Assembly (NCBI RefSeq): GCF_008802405.1
Contig: NZ_VZDO01000009.1
Span: 62,001 to 126,000, forward strand
DNA: 64,000 nucleotides
Source of the DNA: Plantimonas leprariae
GTDB taxonomy: Bacteria; Pseudomonadota; Alphaproteobacteria; Rhizobiales; Rhizobiaceae
Reading direction: 5' to 3'
The notes beneath the pieces are model-generated. The model was not told the origin of the DNA. It did not search any database and saw only the letters and a program-made list of their open reading frames with translations. Below are positions 35,449-44,540 of the stretch, one piece after another (the stretch's first letter is position 1; each line of letters opens with the position of its first letter). A program made the position numbers and the translations under genes.

Positions 35449-36976
35449 AGCACCATCCCAGGCAGCGGCGCCGATCGTCGCGCTCGCCGGCGTCTCGAAA
35501 TCCTTCGGGCCGGTTTCGGTGCTGCGCGGCGTCGATTTCGACGTCCGCCCCGGCGAGGTCCACGCGCTGATGGGCGAGAACGGCGCCGGCAAGTCCACGA
35601 TGATCCGCATCATGTCGGGCGCGCATCGGGCGGACGAGGGGCGGCTCCTCGTCGACGGCGGCGAGCGGCGCTTCGCCAGCCCGCGCGAGGCGCAAGGCGC
35701 GGGCCTCGCCGTGGTGCATCAGGAACTGCTGCTGTTTCCTTCGCTGACCGTCGCCGAGAACGTCTTCCTCGGCCACGCGCCGCGAACCGGGATCGGCACG
35801 GTCGACTGGGCGAAGGTGCGCACCGGAGCCAGAGCCCTCCTCGACCGGCTCGACTGCCCGGACCTCGACGTCGACGCCAAGGTCTCGAAGCTCTCCGTCG
35901 CCAACCGCCAGCGGGTCGAGATCGCGCGGGCCCTGTCGCGCAACGCCCGCGTCCTCGTGATGGACGAGCCGACCGCCGCGCTCGCCGAGGCCGACGTGCG
36001 CCGCCTCCTCGACGTCGTCCGGTCGCTGCGCCGCGAGGGGGTCGCGATCGTCTACGTCTCGCACCGGATGAACGAGATCTTCGAGATCGCCGACCGCGTG
36101 ACAGTGCTGCGCGACGGCAAGACGGTCGCGACGAAGCCGATCGCCGAGGTGACGGAAGCCAGCCTCGTCTCGATGATGGTCGGCCGCGACATCGACCAGC
36201 TCTTCCCGAAGGAGACGGTGCCGATCGGTGAGGTGGTCCTCAAGGTCGAGAAGCTCGCCAGCGGCACGGCGGTGCGCGATGTGTCCTTCGACCTGCGCGC
36301 CGGCGAGATCCTCGGCCTCGCAGGCCTCGTCGGCTCCGGCCGCACCGAGACGGCGGAGGCGATCTTCGGCGTCCGGCCCGTCAATGCCGGCACGATCACG
36401 CTGTCCGGCAAGCCATTGAAGATCAGCAGCGTCGCGGAAGCCATCGCGGCCGGCATCGGCTACGTGCCGGAGGACCGGGCGCTGCACGGGCTGGTGCGGC
36501 CGCAATCGATCCGCGAGAACGTCTCGATGGCGGTGCTGCCGCGCCTGACGCGCGGCTCGGTGGTGGACGCGAGACGCGTCACGGAGATGGCGGCCGACGC
36601 GATCAAGCGCTTCGCCATCCGGGCGCGGGGACCGAAGCAGATCGTCTCGCAGCTTTCCGGCGGCAACCAGCAGAAGGTCGTGCTCGCGAAATGGCTCGCG
36701 ACCGATCCGCGCGTGCTCATCCTCGACGAGCCGACGCGCGGCGTCGACGTCGGGGCGAAGACGGAAATCCACCGCCTGATGACCGAACTCGCGCGGCAGG
36801 GCATCGCGATCCTGATGATCTCCTCCGAACTTCCCGAGGTGCTCGGCATGAGCGACCGCGTCGCGGTGATGAACGCCGGCCGGCTGGTCGCGACGTTCGA
36901 TCGGCAGGACGCCACGCCCGATGCGGTCGGCGCGGCGATGATGCAGGGCCGCGCGCCCGTGGAGGCCGCCGCATGA
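35438..36976 (+). CDS. rhaT: Rhamnose ABC transporter ATP-binding protein RhaT
   Basis: A 512-residue ATPase with two nucleotide-binding domains, as in ribose-class (CUT2) importers. Domain 1 (about 12-240) has Walker A GENGAGKST at 46-54 and Walker B VLVMDEPTAA. Domain 2 (about 260-500) has the usual degenerate Walker A LVGSGRTE, with intact LSGGNQQKVVLAK and LILDEPTRGVD. It starts at GTG behind GGAGGAAGG inside the end of rhaR. The stop overlaps rhaP by four bases. The sugar is assigned from the surrounding rha genes. Confidence 0.93.
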   Translation: MPVEAPSQAAAPIVALAGVSKSFGPVSVLRGVDFDVRPGEVHALMGENGAGKSTMIRIMSGAHRADEGRLLVDGGERRFASPREAQGAGLAVVHQELLLFPSLTVAENVFLGHAPRTGIGTVDWAKVRTGARALLDRLDCPDLDVDAKVSKLSVANRQRVEIARALSRNARVLVMDEPTAALAEADVRRLLDVVRSLRREGVAIVYVSHRMNEIFEIADRVTVLRDGKTVATKPIAEVTEASLVSMMVGRDIDQLFPKETVPIGEVVLKVEKLASGTAVRDVSFDLRAGEILGLAGLVGSGRTETAEAIFGVRPVNAGTITLSGKPLKISSVAEAIAAGIGYVPEDRALHGLVRPQSIRENVSMAVLPRLTRGSVVDARRVTEMAADAIKRFAIRARGPKQIVSQLSGGNQQKVVLAKWLATDPRVLILDEPTRGVDVGAKTEIHRLMTELARQGIAILMISSELPEVLGMSDRVAVMNAGRLVATFDRQDATPDAVGAAMMQGRAPVEAAA

Positions 36977-37953
36977 GCGAGGCTGCCGCCACTGCTGCCG
37001 CGCCGCGCCGCCGGTCGTTCCGCATCGGCTCGACGCTCGGCCAGGAGATCCTCCTCGCGCTCGCGATCGTCGCGCTCTTCGCGGTGGTCACGTGGATCAA
37101 CCCGCGCTTCTTCTCGCAGAACAACCTGACGGCGATCTTCGTCGGCAACGCCTATATCGCAGTGGCGGCGATCGGCATGTCGCTCGTCATCATCTCCGGC
37201 CATATCGACGTGTCGATCGGCGCCCTGATCGGCGTCCTCGCCACGATCTCCGGCCTCCTCGTCACCAACGGCTATCCGATCTGGCTGGCCTGGCTCGGGC
37301 CCGTCGTGATCGGCGCGCTCGTCAACCTCGTGGTCGGGGCGGTCGTCGCCTATCTGCGCGTCCCCTCGATCATCGCGACGCTGGCGATGCTGTCGATCCT
37401 GCGCGGCGGGCTGATCACCGTCACCGGCGGCGCCTGGATCTCGGGGCTGCCGCCCGGCTACCAGCTCGCGCAGTTCCGCCTGTTCGAGGTGCCCTCGCCG
37501 GTCTGGTTCATGATCGCGATGACGATCCTCGCCGCGCTGCTGATGCGCCACACCGCCTTCGGCCGCTCGGTCTACGCGGTCGGCTCGAACCCGGAAGCGG
37601 CGGAAGCGACCGGCATCGGCGTGCGCTCCACCGTGGTAAAGGTCTTCGCCATCCACGGCGCGATCGGCGGCGTCGCGGCGGTGCTGTTCGCGACGCAATT
37701 GCAGGTCATCCAGTCGACCGTGCCGAACGGGCTGGAACTGGTGATCATCACCGCCTCCGTCGTCGGCGGCGTCTCGATCCTGGGCGGCATCGGCACGGTG
37801 GTCGGCTCGACGCTGGCGGCGATCCTTTTCGCCGCGATCGGCTCGTCGCTGATCTTCCTCAACGTCTCGGCCTACTGGCTGCGCGCCGTACAGGGCATCC
37901 TGATCCTCGCGACCGTGCTCGCCGACATGGCGCGGCGGCGACGGACCGGCTGA
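36973..37953 (+). CDS. rhaP: Rhamnose ABC transporter permease RhaP
   Basis: A 326-residue integral membrane permease of the ribose-class BPD family. After a basic N-terminus it has about eight to ten hydrophobic helices. The conserved cytoplasmic coupling region reads TAFGRSVYAVGSNPEAAEATGI, split by family naming into GRSVYAVGSN and EAAEATGI. VSIGALIGV and GGVSILGGIGTVVGS are further family marks. It forms a heteromeric channel with RhaQ, which follows 13 bases downstream. Confidence 0.93.
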   Translation: MSEAAATAAAPRRRSFRIGSTLGQEILLALAIVALFAVVTWINPRFFSQNNLTAIFVGNAYIAVAAIGMSLVIISGHIDVSIGALIGVLATISGLLVTNGYPIWLAWLGPVVIGALVNLVVGAVVAYLRVPSIIATLAMLSILRGGLITVTGGAWISGLPPGYQLAQFRLFEVPSPVWFMIAMTILAALLMRHTAFGRSVYAVGSNPEAAEATGIGVRSTVVKVFAIHGAIGGVAAVLFATQLQVIQSTVPNGLELVIITASVVGGVSILGGIGTVVGSTLAAILFAAIGSSLIFLNVSAYWLRAVQGILILATVLADMARRRRTG

Positions 37954-37966
37954 GGGGACACAGGTT

Positions 37967-38911
37967 ATGACCCTTCGCTCGCTTCTCCGGCACGAGACGA
38001 TCCTGACGGTCCTCCTCGTCGTCGCGCTCGCCATCCTCGCCGTCCAGAACGACCGGTTCCTCACCGCCGCCAACCTCTTCAACCAAGGGCGGCTGATGAC
38101 GGAGGTCGGCCTCATCGCCGTGGTGATGACCTTCGTCATCGTCACCGGCGGCATCGACCTCTCCGTCGGCTCGATCCTCGGCCTCTGCGCCATCCTCGTC
38201 GGCGTGTTCTGGAAGACGCTCGGCCTGCCGCTGCCGGTCGCGATGGGGCTCGTGATGATGGTCGGCACGCTCTGCGGCCTCGCGAACGGCCTGATCATCA
38301 CCCGCTTCTCCGTGCCGCCGCTGATCGCGACGCTGGCGACGCTGGCGCTCTATCGCGGCCTCGCGGAAGGGATCAGCCAGGCGCGCTCGATCCGCGGCTA
38401 TCCGACATGGTTCTTCGAGCTCGGCCAGGGCAATTTCCTCGGCGTCCCGACGCAGCTCTGGCTGCTCGCCCTCGTCGCCCTTCTCGGCTTCTTCACCTTG
38501 CGCTTCACCAGCTTCGGCCGCGCCACCTATGCGATCGGCAACAACGAGGCGGCGGCGCGCTATTCCGGTATCCCGGTCGACCGGGTGAAGCTCCTGATCT
38601 ACGCCGCTTCCGGCTTCGTCTCGGCGCTGGCGGCCCTCGTCTTCGTCAGCCGCGTCTCGACCACGCGCTCCGACATGGGCACCGGCATCGAGCTCGACGT
38701 GATCACGGCCGTCGTCCTCGGCGGCACCTCGATCTTCGGCGGGCGCGGCCTCGTGATCGGCACGCTCGTCGGCCTCTGCCTCGTGCAGGTCCTGAAGAAC
38801 GGCCTCGCTCTGTCGGGCGTCAAGGGCGACGGCACGATCATCATCATCGGCGCGGTGCTGATCCTCGCCGTGCTCATCTCGAACTTTCTCAGCCGTTACG
38901 GTGACGACTGA
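37967..38911 (+). CDS. rhaQ: Rhamnose ABC transporter permease RhaQ
   Basis: A 314-residue permease paralogous to RhaP. It shows LSVGSILGLCAI, the coupling region GRATYAIGNNEAAARYSGIP and LGGTSIFGGRGLVIGTLVG. About eight to ten membrane helices are visible. The neighbouring paralogous permease pair is normal for rhizobial rhamnose and some other CUT2 importers. An ATG at 37967 follows GAGGGGAC. The stop is 58 bases before rhaS. Confidence 0.93.
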   Translation: MTLRSLLRHETILTVLLVVALAILAVQNDRFLTAANLFNQGRLMTEVGLIAVVMTFVIVTGGIDLSVGSILGLCAILVGVFWKTLGLPLPVAMGLVMMVGTLCGLANGLIITRFSVPPLIATLATLALYRGLAEGISQARSIRGYPTWFFELGQGNFLGVPTQLWLLALVALLGFFTLRFTSFGRATYAIGNNEAAARYSGIPVDRVKLLIYAASGFVSALAALVFVSRVSTTRSDMGTGIELDVITAVVLGGTSIFGGRGLVIGTLVGLCLVQVLKNGLALSGVKGDGTIIIIGAVLILAVLISNFLSRYGDD

Positions 38912-38969
38912 GGGGAATGGCGCCGGGAGTGGGCGTCGGCAATCCGGTCAACCAATGGGAGGACATTTC

Positions 38970-40079
38970 ATGAAGACGCTTCTGGCGGCCCTTGTCGGGG
39001 CATCCATGCTCGCCACCAGCCCCGCCGCCCTCGCGCAGAGCGCCTGGACCGGCGGCGACGACCAGCCGGCGACGCCGCTCGCCTGCGACGCGAGCACCAG
39101 CCCCTCGAACCCCGGCGAATACAACGGCGGCGCCCCGACCAACGCCCCCGACCGCAAGGGCAAGGCGCTGAAGGTCGTCGACATCCCGAAGCTCGTCGGC
39201 GTCGGCTACTTCAACTCGGTCGCGCAAGGGATGCAGGAAGCCGCCAAGCAGGACGGCAACATGACCATCACTACCGATGGGCCGACCAAGGCGAACATCG
39301 ACGAGCAGATCACCTTCGTCGACAACTACATCACGCAAGGCGTCGACGGCATCCTCTTCGCCTCGAACGATCCGGTCGCGATCGCGCCGGTCCTGAAGCG
39401 GGCGCTGGAGGCCGGCATCAACGTCGTCGGCTACGACGCCGACGCCGAGGCCGACGCCCGCCAGTGGTTCGTCAACCAGGCGCTGCCGAACGGCGTCGCG
39501 AAATCGATGATCGACCAGCTCGCCTCCGAGATCGGCGAGGAGGGCTCCTTCGCCATCGTCACCTCGACCTTCACGACGCCGAACCAGGCGCGCTGGATCA
39601 CCGAGATGACGGCCTATGCCGAGAAGTGCCATCCGAAGCTGAAGTTCTTGGAGACGGTCGAGGCGCAGGAGGACAACATCCTGTCCTTCAACCAGGCGCA
39701 GACGCTGATCAACAAGTACGGCGACGAGCTGAAGGGCATCCTCGGCATGACCTCGGTCGCGACCCCGGCGGCGGCCGAAGCCGTGCAGCAGAACAAGCTC
39801 TGCGGCAAGGTCTCGGTGGTCGGCCTCGCGCTGCCGAACGCGATGAAGCCCTACGTCAACAACGACTGCATCAAGACCACGATCCTCTGGTCGACGGTGG
39901 ACCTCGGCTACGCCGCGGGCCTCGTGATGCGCGCCGTCGCGGACGGTTCGCTGAAGCCCGGCGCCACCGAGTTCGAGGCCGGCCGCCTCGGCAAGCTGCA
40001 GGTGGTCAACCAGAGCCAGATCCTGCTCGGCGCGCCGAAGGTCTTCACCAAGGCCGACATCAACAACTTCGACTTCTGA
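38970..40079 (+). CDS. rhaS: Rhamnose-binding periplasmic protein RhaS
   Basis: Periplasmic receptor that delivers rhamnose to RhaTPQ. The 369-residue protein has a signal peptide cleaved near AALAQ (about 22) and a type I periplasmic-binding fold: [36 protein letters not shown] and [13 protein letters not shown] are characteristic. The ATG follows GGGAGGA. The segment just after the signal peptide ([12 protein letters not shown]) is polar and proline-rich. In R. leguminosarum rhaS comes directly after rhaR; here it follows the permeases. Confidence 0.93.
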   Translation: MKTLLAALVGASMLATSPAALAQSAWTGGDDQPATPLACDASTSPSNPGEYNGGAPTNAPDRKGKALKVVDIPKLVGVGYFNSVAQGMQEAAKQDGNMTITTDGPTKANIDEQITFVDNYITQGVDGILFASNDPVAIAPVLKRALEAGINVVGYDADAEADARQWFVNQALPNGVAKSMIDQLASEIGEEGSFAIVTSTFTTPNQARWITEMTAYAEKCHPKLKFLETVEAQEDNILSFNQAQTLINKYGDELKGILGMTSVATPAAAEAVQQNKLCGKVSVVGLALPNAMKPYVNNDCIKTTILWSTVDLGYAAGLVMRAVADGSLKPGATEFEAGRLGKLQVVNQSQILLGAPKVFTKADINNFDF

Positions 40080-40090
40080 AGCTGTCGAAC

Positions 40091-40117
40091 GGAAGGGGCG
40101 TTTCCAGCGCCCCTTCC
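40091..40117 (+). other. Hairpin between rhaS and rhaU
   Basis: GGAAGGGGCG / CGCCCCTTCC, a perfect 10-bp stem with a 7-base loop, 12 bases after the rhaS stop. No T-run follows, and the rhaU ribosome-binding site comes just after. It probably protects the rhaS mRNA end and lowers readthrough, giving more binding protein than enzyme. Confidence 0.5.
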
Positions 40118-40134
40118 CTCTGGGAGGAGAACGG

Positions 40135-40464
40135 TTGAGCGCATCGGGCCAAGAGAAGATCGCCTTCCGGATGATCCTGAAACCGGGACGCGAGGCCGAA
40201 TACAAGGCCCGGCACGACGCGATCTGGCCGGACCTCGTCGCGCTCCTGCGCGAGGCGGGCGTGCGCGACTACTCGATCCATCTCGACCGCGAGACGAACC
40301 ACCTCTTCGCCGTGCTCTGGCGGCCGCTCGACCATGGCATGGACAAGCTGCCGCTGGAGCCGGTGATGCGCCGCTGGTGGGACATGATGGCCGACCTGAT
40401 GGAAGTGAAGGCGGACAACGAGCCGGTGGCCGTTCCGCTCGAAACCGTGTTCCACCTCGAATGA
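40135..40464 (+). CDS. rhaU: L-rhamnose mutarotase
   Basis: Interconverts the alpha and beta anomers of L-rhamnose so that the isomerase receives its preferred form. The 109-residue protein has the family features [24 protein letters not shown] split across the first helix ([22 protein letters not shown]), [17 protein letters not shown] and [12 protein letters not shown]. It starts at TTG 40135 behind GGGAGGAG; no ATG lies nearby. Its stop overlaps rhaK in ATGA. E. coli calls the same family RhaM. Confidence 0.93.
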   Translation: MSASGQEKIAFRMILKPGREAEYKARHDAIWPDLVALLREAGVRDYSIHLDRETNHLFAVLWRPLDHGMDKLPLEPVMRRWWDMMADLMEVKADNEPVAVPLETVFHLE

Positions 40465-41846
40465 CCGGCACCGCCCGCCACGTCGCGGTGATCGACGTCG
40501 GCAAGACCAACGCCAAGCTCGCCGTCCACGATCTCGACACCGGCGCGGACGTCTTCGTGCGGACCGAGCCGAACCGGGTGCGGACGGACGGCCCCTACCC
40601 GCATTTCGACGTCGAACGCCTCTGGGACTTCCTGACGGACGCGCTGGGGCAAGCGGCGAGAGCCCACCCCGTCGACGCGATCTCGGTGACGACGCACGGC
40701 GCCTGCGCCGCCCTCGTCGGCGACGACGGACTGGCGCTGCCGATCCTCGACTACGAGAGCGACGCGCCGGAAGCGACGCGGCGCGACTACGACGCGGCCC
40801 GGCCGCCTTTCGCGGAAACCTTCTCGCCGCGCCTGCCGAACGGCCTCAATGTCGGAGCGCAGCTCTTCTGGCTGGCCCGAGCCTTCCCGGACGCCTTCGC
40901 GAAGGCGCGGCATGTCCTCACCTATCCGCAATACTGGGTCTGGCGGCTGACCGGCGTCGCGGCCGGCGAGTTGACCTCGCTCGGCTGCCACACCGACATC
41001 TGGCAGCCGGCCGCCGGCACCTACTCCGCCCTCGTCGAGAGCCAGGGCTGGGGCCGGCTGTTTCCGCCGGTGCGCAGCGCCTTCGATGCCGTCGCGCCGC
41101 TGCGGCCGGACTTGGCCCAGCGCCTTGGCCTCGGCGGACGGGACATCCCGGTCCATTGCGGCATCCACGATTCGAACGCCTCGCTGCTGCCGCATGTGCT
41201 GGCGCGGCAGGCGCCGTTCACCGTGCTCTCCACCGGCACCTGGATCATCGCCATGGCGGTCGGCGGCAGCTTGGACGGCCTCGATCCCGCCCGCGACACG
41301 CTGGCGAATGTCGACGCGCTCGGCCGCGCCGTGCCGTCGAGCCGGTTCATGGGCGGACGCGAGTTCGACATCCTCACCGAGCATCTTGCCGCCGAGCCGA
41401 CGGCGGACGAGATCGCCGCCGTGCTCGGATCGGATGCCATGGCGCTGCCGAGCTTCGCGGCCGGCACCGGCCCCTTCCCGAACGGCCGGGGCGAGTGGGT
41501 CGAAACGCTGGAAATGCCCGGCGCGCGGGTCGCGGCCGCCAGCCTCTACTGCGCGCTGATGACGGGAGAGGCGCTCGATCTCGTCGGCGCGGCAGGGCCG
41601 ACGATCGTGGAAGGACCCTTCGCCCGCAACCGCCTGTTCATCGAGGCGGTCGGCGCACTCACCGGCCGGCCGGCCGCCGCCTCGCCAGGCGCGACCGGCA
41701 CCACGGCGGGCGCGGCACTGCTGGCGGCGGGCGCCCGCCCGCATGCCGCAGCACCGCCGGACGCGCCGTCGCCGCCGGACCCGCACCGCGACGCCATCCG
41801 CCGCTACGCCGAGCGGTGGCGCGCGCGCCTGCCGAAGGGCGGGTGA
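40461..41846 (+). CDS. rhaK: Rhamnulokinase (FGGY family) RhaK
   Basis: Phosphorylates L-rhamnulose to rhamnulose 1-phosphate for RhaD. The 461-residue FGGY kinase shows the phosphate-binding [14 protein letters not shown] at the N-terminus, the catalytic [13 protein letters not shown] aspartate and [10 protein letters not shown]. The glycine loop [13 protein letters not shown] is near the C-terminus. In R. leguminosarum RhaK is also needed for ABC transport of rhamnose, which fits its being coupled to the importer genes. Start overlaps rhaU by four bases. Confidence 0.93.
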   Translation: MTGTARHVAVIDVGKTNAKLAVHDLDTGADVFVRTEPNRVRTDGPYPHFDVERLWDFLTDALGQAARAHPVDAISVTTHGACAALVGDDGLALPILDYESDAPEATRRDYDAARPPFAETFSPRLPNGLNVGAQLFWLARAFPDAFAKARHVLTYPQYWVWRLTGVAAGELTSLGCHTDIWQPAAGTYSALVESQGWGRLFPPVRSAFDAVAPLRPDLAQRLGLGGRDIPVHCGIHDSNASLLPHVLARQAPFTVLSTGTWIIAMAVGGSLDGLDPARDTLANVDALGRAVPSSRFMGGREFDILTEHLAAEPTADEIAAVLGSDAMALPSFAAGTGPFPNGRGEWVETLEMPGARVAAASLYCALMTGEALDLVGAAGPTIVEGPFARNRLFIEAVGALTGRPAAASPGATGTTAGAALLAAGARPHAAAPPDAPSPPDPHRDAIRRYAERWRARLPKGG

Positions 41847-41859
41847 CGGCTTCCGCCGT
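41846..41859. other. Minimal hairpin between convergent rhaK and zur-like genes
   Basis: ACGGC-TTCC-GCCGT fills the entire gap between the two stops. It could act as a weak bidirectional end signal. The stem is only 5 bp and no T-tract is present. Confidence 0.25.
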
Positions 41860-42267
41860 TCAGGCGCGGCAGTCGGCGCAGACGCCCTTGATCTCGATCG
41901 TGGTCTTCGCCGGCACGAAGCGCCGGTCATGGCACCAGTGCTCCAGCCGCTCGGCGACGGCGGGGTCGGAGAATTCCTGCACCGCGTTGCAGCGCTCGCA
42001 GATCGCGAAGGCGGCCGTCGCGGACGTGTGGCAGTGCGGGCGAGCGCAGGCGACGAAGGCGTTGAGGCTTTCCAGCCGATGCACGAGGCCGGTTTCGAGC
42101 AGCTTGTCGAGCGCCCGGTAGATCTGCAGCGGCGCCTTGAAGCCCTGCGGCCTCAACTCGTCGAGCAGCGCATAGGCGCCGAGCGGCCCGTCCGCCCGCT
42201 CGAGCGCGTTCATCACCAGTTCCTGGTTGCGCGTCAGGGCGACGCCCTCGCGCGGTGATCCGCTCAT
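41860..42267 (-). CDS. zur: Fur-family transcriptional regulator, Zur type
   Basis: A 135-residue metal-dependent repressor. The winged helix (about 10-75) includes PLGAYALLDELRPQGFKAPLQIYRALDKL, of which KAPLQIYRALDKL is the Zur-like recognition helix. Structural zinc cysteines are in ICERCNAV and at the C-terminus in GVCADCRA. The PHCHTSATAAFAICE histidines fit the regulatory zinc site. KAPLQIYRAL separates it from iron-sensing Fur. The ATG at 42267 follows AGGAG. No znu transporter is in the window. Confidence 0.85.
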   Translation of the reverse strand: MSGSPREGVALTRNQELVMNALERADGPLGAYALLDELRPQGFKAPLQIYRALDKLLETGLVHRLESLNAFVACARPHCHTSATAAFAICERCNAVQEFSDPAVAERLEHWCHDRRFVPAKTTIEIKGVCADCRA

Positions 42268-42373
42268 CGGCTTAGCTCCTTCGCCCGGCGACGCGCGGGC
42301 GCGAGGCGGTGGGCTGCGAGGCATATAAGCACGCGCGCCGGGGAGAGCCATATTCGGCACTTCCGCTGCCGCC

Positions 42374-44365
42374 TCACGCAGGCGCTTCCTCCTCGGTCTC
42401 GACGTCGGCAAGCGGGGCGTCGATGCGGCAGCGAAGCCCGTCGACCTCGTAGCGGAGCTCCGCCGAAGCGCCCGGCGCCGCCGACAGCCCCATCTCGATC
42501 AGCCGCGTCCCGAAGCTTCGCCGCGCGGGCGGCGCGACGGGCGGGCCGCCGCTCTCGCGCCATTCGAAGCGGAGCATCGGCTGTGCCGCCGCCGGAGGAA
42601 ACAGCACCGACCATTCCGCCTCGACCTGCCCCTCGAGCGAGGAAAGCGCGCCGTACTTGCCGGCATTCGTCGCCAGTTCGTGGACGATCAGCGAGAGCGT
42701 CAGCGCCGCCTTAGGCCCAAGCGCGATCTCCGGCCCGCGGAGCCGGATGCGCTTGGCGCCGCCGTCGTGCAGCGTGGTCGCGGCCTCGACGATCGCGCCG
42801 ATCGGCGCCGCGTCCCGCCGGCCGGACAGGAGGACGTCGTGCGCGTTGGACAGGGCGCGGATGCGCTCGCCGAGCGTCGAGCGGGCCGATACGAGGTCGT
42901 TCGCCGAACGCAGCGTCTGCGTCGCGATCGAGGACACCACCGCGAGCGTGTTCTTCAGGCGATGCGCCAGTTCCGCCGCGAGCACGTTCCGGCGCTCGTC
43001 CGCCAGCGCCCGCTCCTCGTCGAGGAGCCGGCGGCCCCGCACCTGCTCGGTCACGTCGCGAACGACGCCGACGAAGCGGAACGGCCGGCCGGACGCGTCC
43101 GCCTCGAACTCGCCCCGGCGCGCGATCCAGCGCTCCTCGCCGCTGTCGGCGCGGCGGATACGGTACTCGACGTCGAGCACGGCGTCGCCCCGCAGCCGGG
43201 AAGCGGAGTTCGAGGCGAGATGCCGGTCCTCCGGCACGATGAGGCGTTCGATTGCGGCGGCGGGCATCCGCTCCGCGCCGGCGAGGCCGAAGAGCCGGCA
43301 GAATTCCGGCGTCGCCTCGATCGTCCCGTCGGCGACGACGAGCGAGAAGACGCCGACCCCGCCCGCCTCCTGCGCCTTGCGGAGCAGCGCCTCGGTCTCC
43401 TCCAGCCGCACCCCCGCCTGGTGTTCCAGCGTGCGGTCGCGAAAGATCTTGATGAAGCCGACATGTCCGTCGTCCTCGTCGCGCAGCGGCATCATGTCGC
43501 CGGACGCCCAGAAGCGCGAGTCGCCTTTGCGCACGTGCCAGCGCTCGTCGATGCCGCGCCCGTCGCGCAGCGCGTAGATCATCTCCTTGCGGAGCCGCCC
43601 GTCCTCCCGGTCCTCCGGCGTGAAGAAGATTTCCGCCGACCGGCCGCGCATGTCCGCGGCCGACCAGCCGAGGATCTCCTCCGCGCCGCGGCTCCAGTCG
43701 GTCACGATCCCGTCCCGGTCGGTGACGACGATGGCGAACTCGGTGGCGCTGTCGAGCACCTGCCGGTTGCGCAGCGCCTCGGCGCGCTGGCGCGCCAGCG
43801 CCCGGCGCAGTTCGAGCTGCGCCATCACCTGGCGGCCGAGGCGCTCCAGCGCCAGAAGCTGGCGATCCGCCAACCCGTTTGGCCGCGCCGCGCGGTCGAT
43901 GACGCAGAGCGTGCCGAGCATGTGCCCGCCCGGCGTGACGAGCGGCGCGCCGGCATAGAACCGCGCGTTCTCGGGTCCGGTGACGAGCGGGTTGCCCCGC
44001 GTGCGCGGATCGGCGGCGAGGTCCGGGATCACCAGCACGTCGCGGCGGCCGAAGGCGTGCCGGCAGATCGCGGCGTCGATCGGCGTCCCCTCGAGCTCGG
44101 TGCCGACATGCGCCTTGAAGAACTGCCGGCCGCCGTCGATGAGCGTGACGAGCGCGACCGGCGCCTCGCAGATCTGTGAGGCGAGGGCCGCGAGATCGTC
44201 GAAGGCCTGTTCGGGCGGCGTGTCGAGAGTGGCGTATTCGGCGAGCGCGGCCAACCTCGCGGCCTCGGCGCCGGCCGTCTCGCCGGCCGCGTCGGAACGT
44301 TCGTCCTCGCCCAATCCCTCGACCCGCCGTTCGGTGTCCCCAAGCCCCGACCGGAGCCTAAGCAA
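42374..44365 (-). CDS. HWE-family sensor histidine kinase (GAF-PAS-PAS)
   Basis: A 663-residue soluble kinase. GAF (about 45-190), PAS1 (about 200-315), PAS2 with PAC (about 325-440), then an HWE kinase core. The phosphorylated histidine is His468 in ELAHRLKNTLAVV, the N box is HELATNAGKYGAL and the W-x-E mark is FEWRESGGPP. No membrane segment, so it senses an intracellular signal such as light, redox or a small ligand. No response regulator is adjacent. HWE kinases often act in the general stress response of this group. The start (TTG 44365) is uncertain; a later codon is possible. Confidence 0.87.
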   Translation of the reverse strand: MLRLRSGLGDTERRVEGLGEDERSDAAGETAGAEAARLAALAEYATLDTPPEQAFDDLAALASQICEAPVALVTLIDGGRQFFKAHVGTELEGTPIDAAICRHAFGRRDVLVIPDLAADPRTRGNPLVTGPENARFYAGAPLVTPGGHMLGTLCVIDRAARPNGLADRQLLALERLGRQVMAQLELRRALARQRAEALRNRQVLDSATEFAIVVTDRDGIVTDWSRGAEEILGWSAADMRGRSAEIFFTPEDREDGRLRKEMIYALRDGRGIDERWHVRKGDSRFWASGDMMPLRDEDDGHVGFIKIFRDRTLEHQAGVRLEETEALLRKAQEAGGVGVFSLVVADGTIEATPEFCRLFGLAGAERMPAAAIERLIVPEDRHLASNSASRLRGDAVLDVEYRIRRADSGEERWIARRGEFEADASGRPFRFVGVVRDVTEQVRGRRLLDEERALADERRNVLAAELAHRLKNTLAVVSSIATQTLRSANDLVSARSTLGERIRALSNAHDVLLSGRRDAAPIGAIVEAATTLHDGGAKRIRLRGPEIALGPKAALTLSLIVHELATNAGKYGALSSLEGQVEAEWSVLFPPAAAQPMLRFEWRESGGPPVAPPARRSFGTRLIEMGLSAAPGASAELRYEVDGLRCRIDAPLADVETEEEAPA

Positions 44366-44540
44366 CCGTCTTCACGAAGAAAAGCGGTTTCGGCCGGCTT
44401 CGCGCCGGAAAGAGGAATGAAATCCGTGCGGGCCCATCGAACGGTGGAAAGGCGGCTTCCGTCCACTCGCAAAGCATCGAACCCAGCACGCACTCCCCTA
44501 GTTCAGCCGCGCAATGGTGACACGGGGGACAGGAGTACCA

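Noticed and set aside
29765-41846. Rhamnose locus as a recently acquired island
   Set aside because: Base composition matches the surroundings and no integrase, tRNA or repeat borders were seen.
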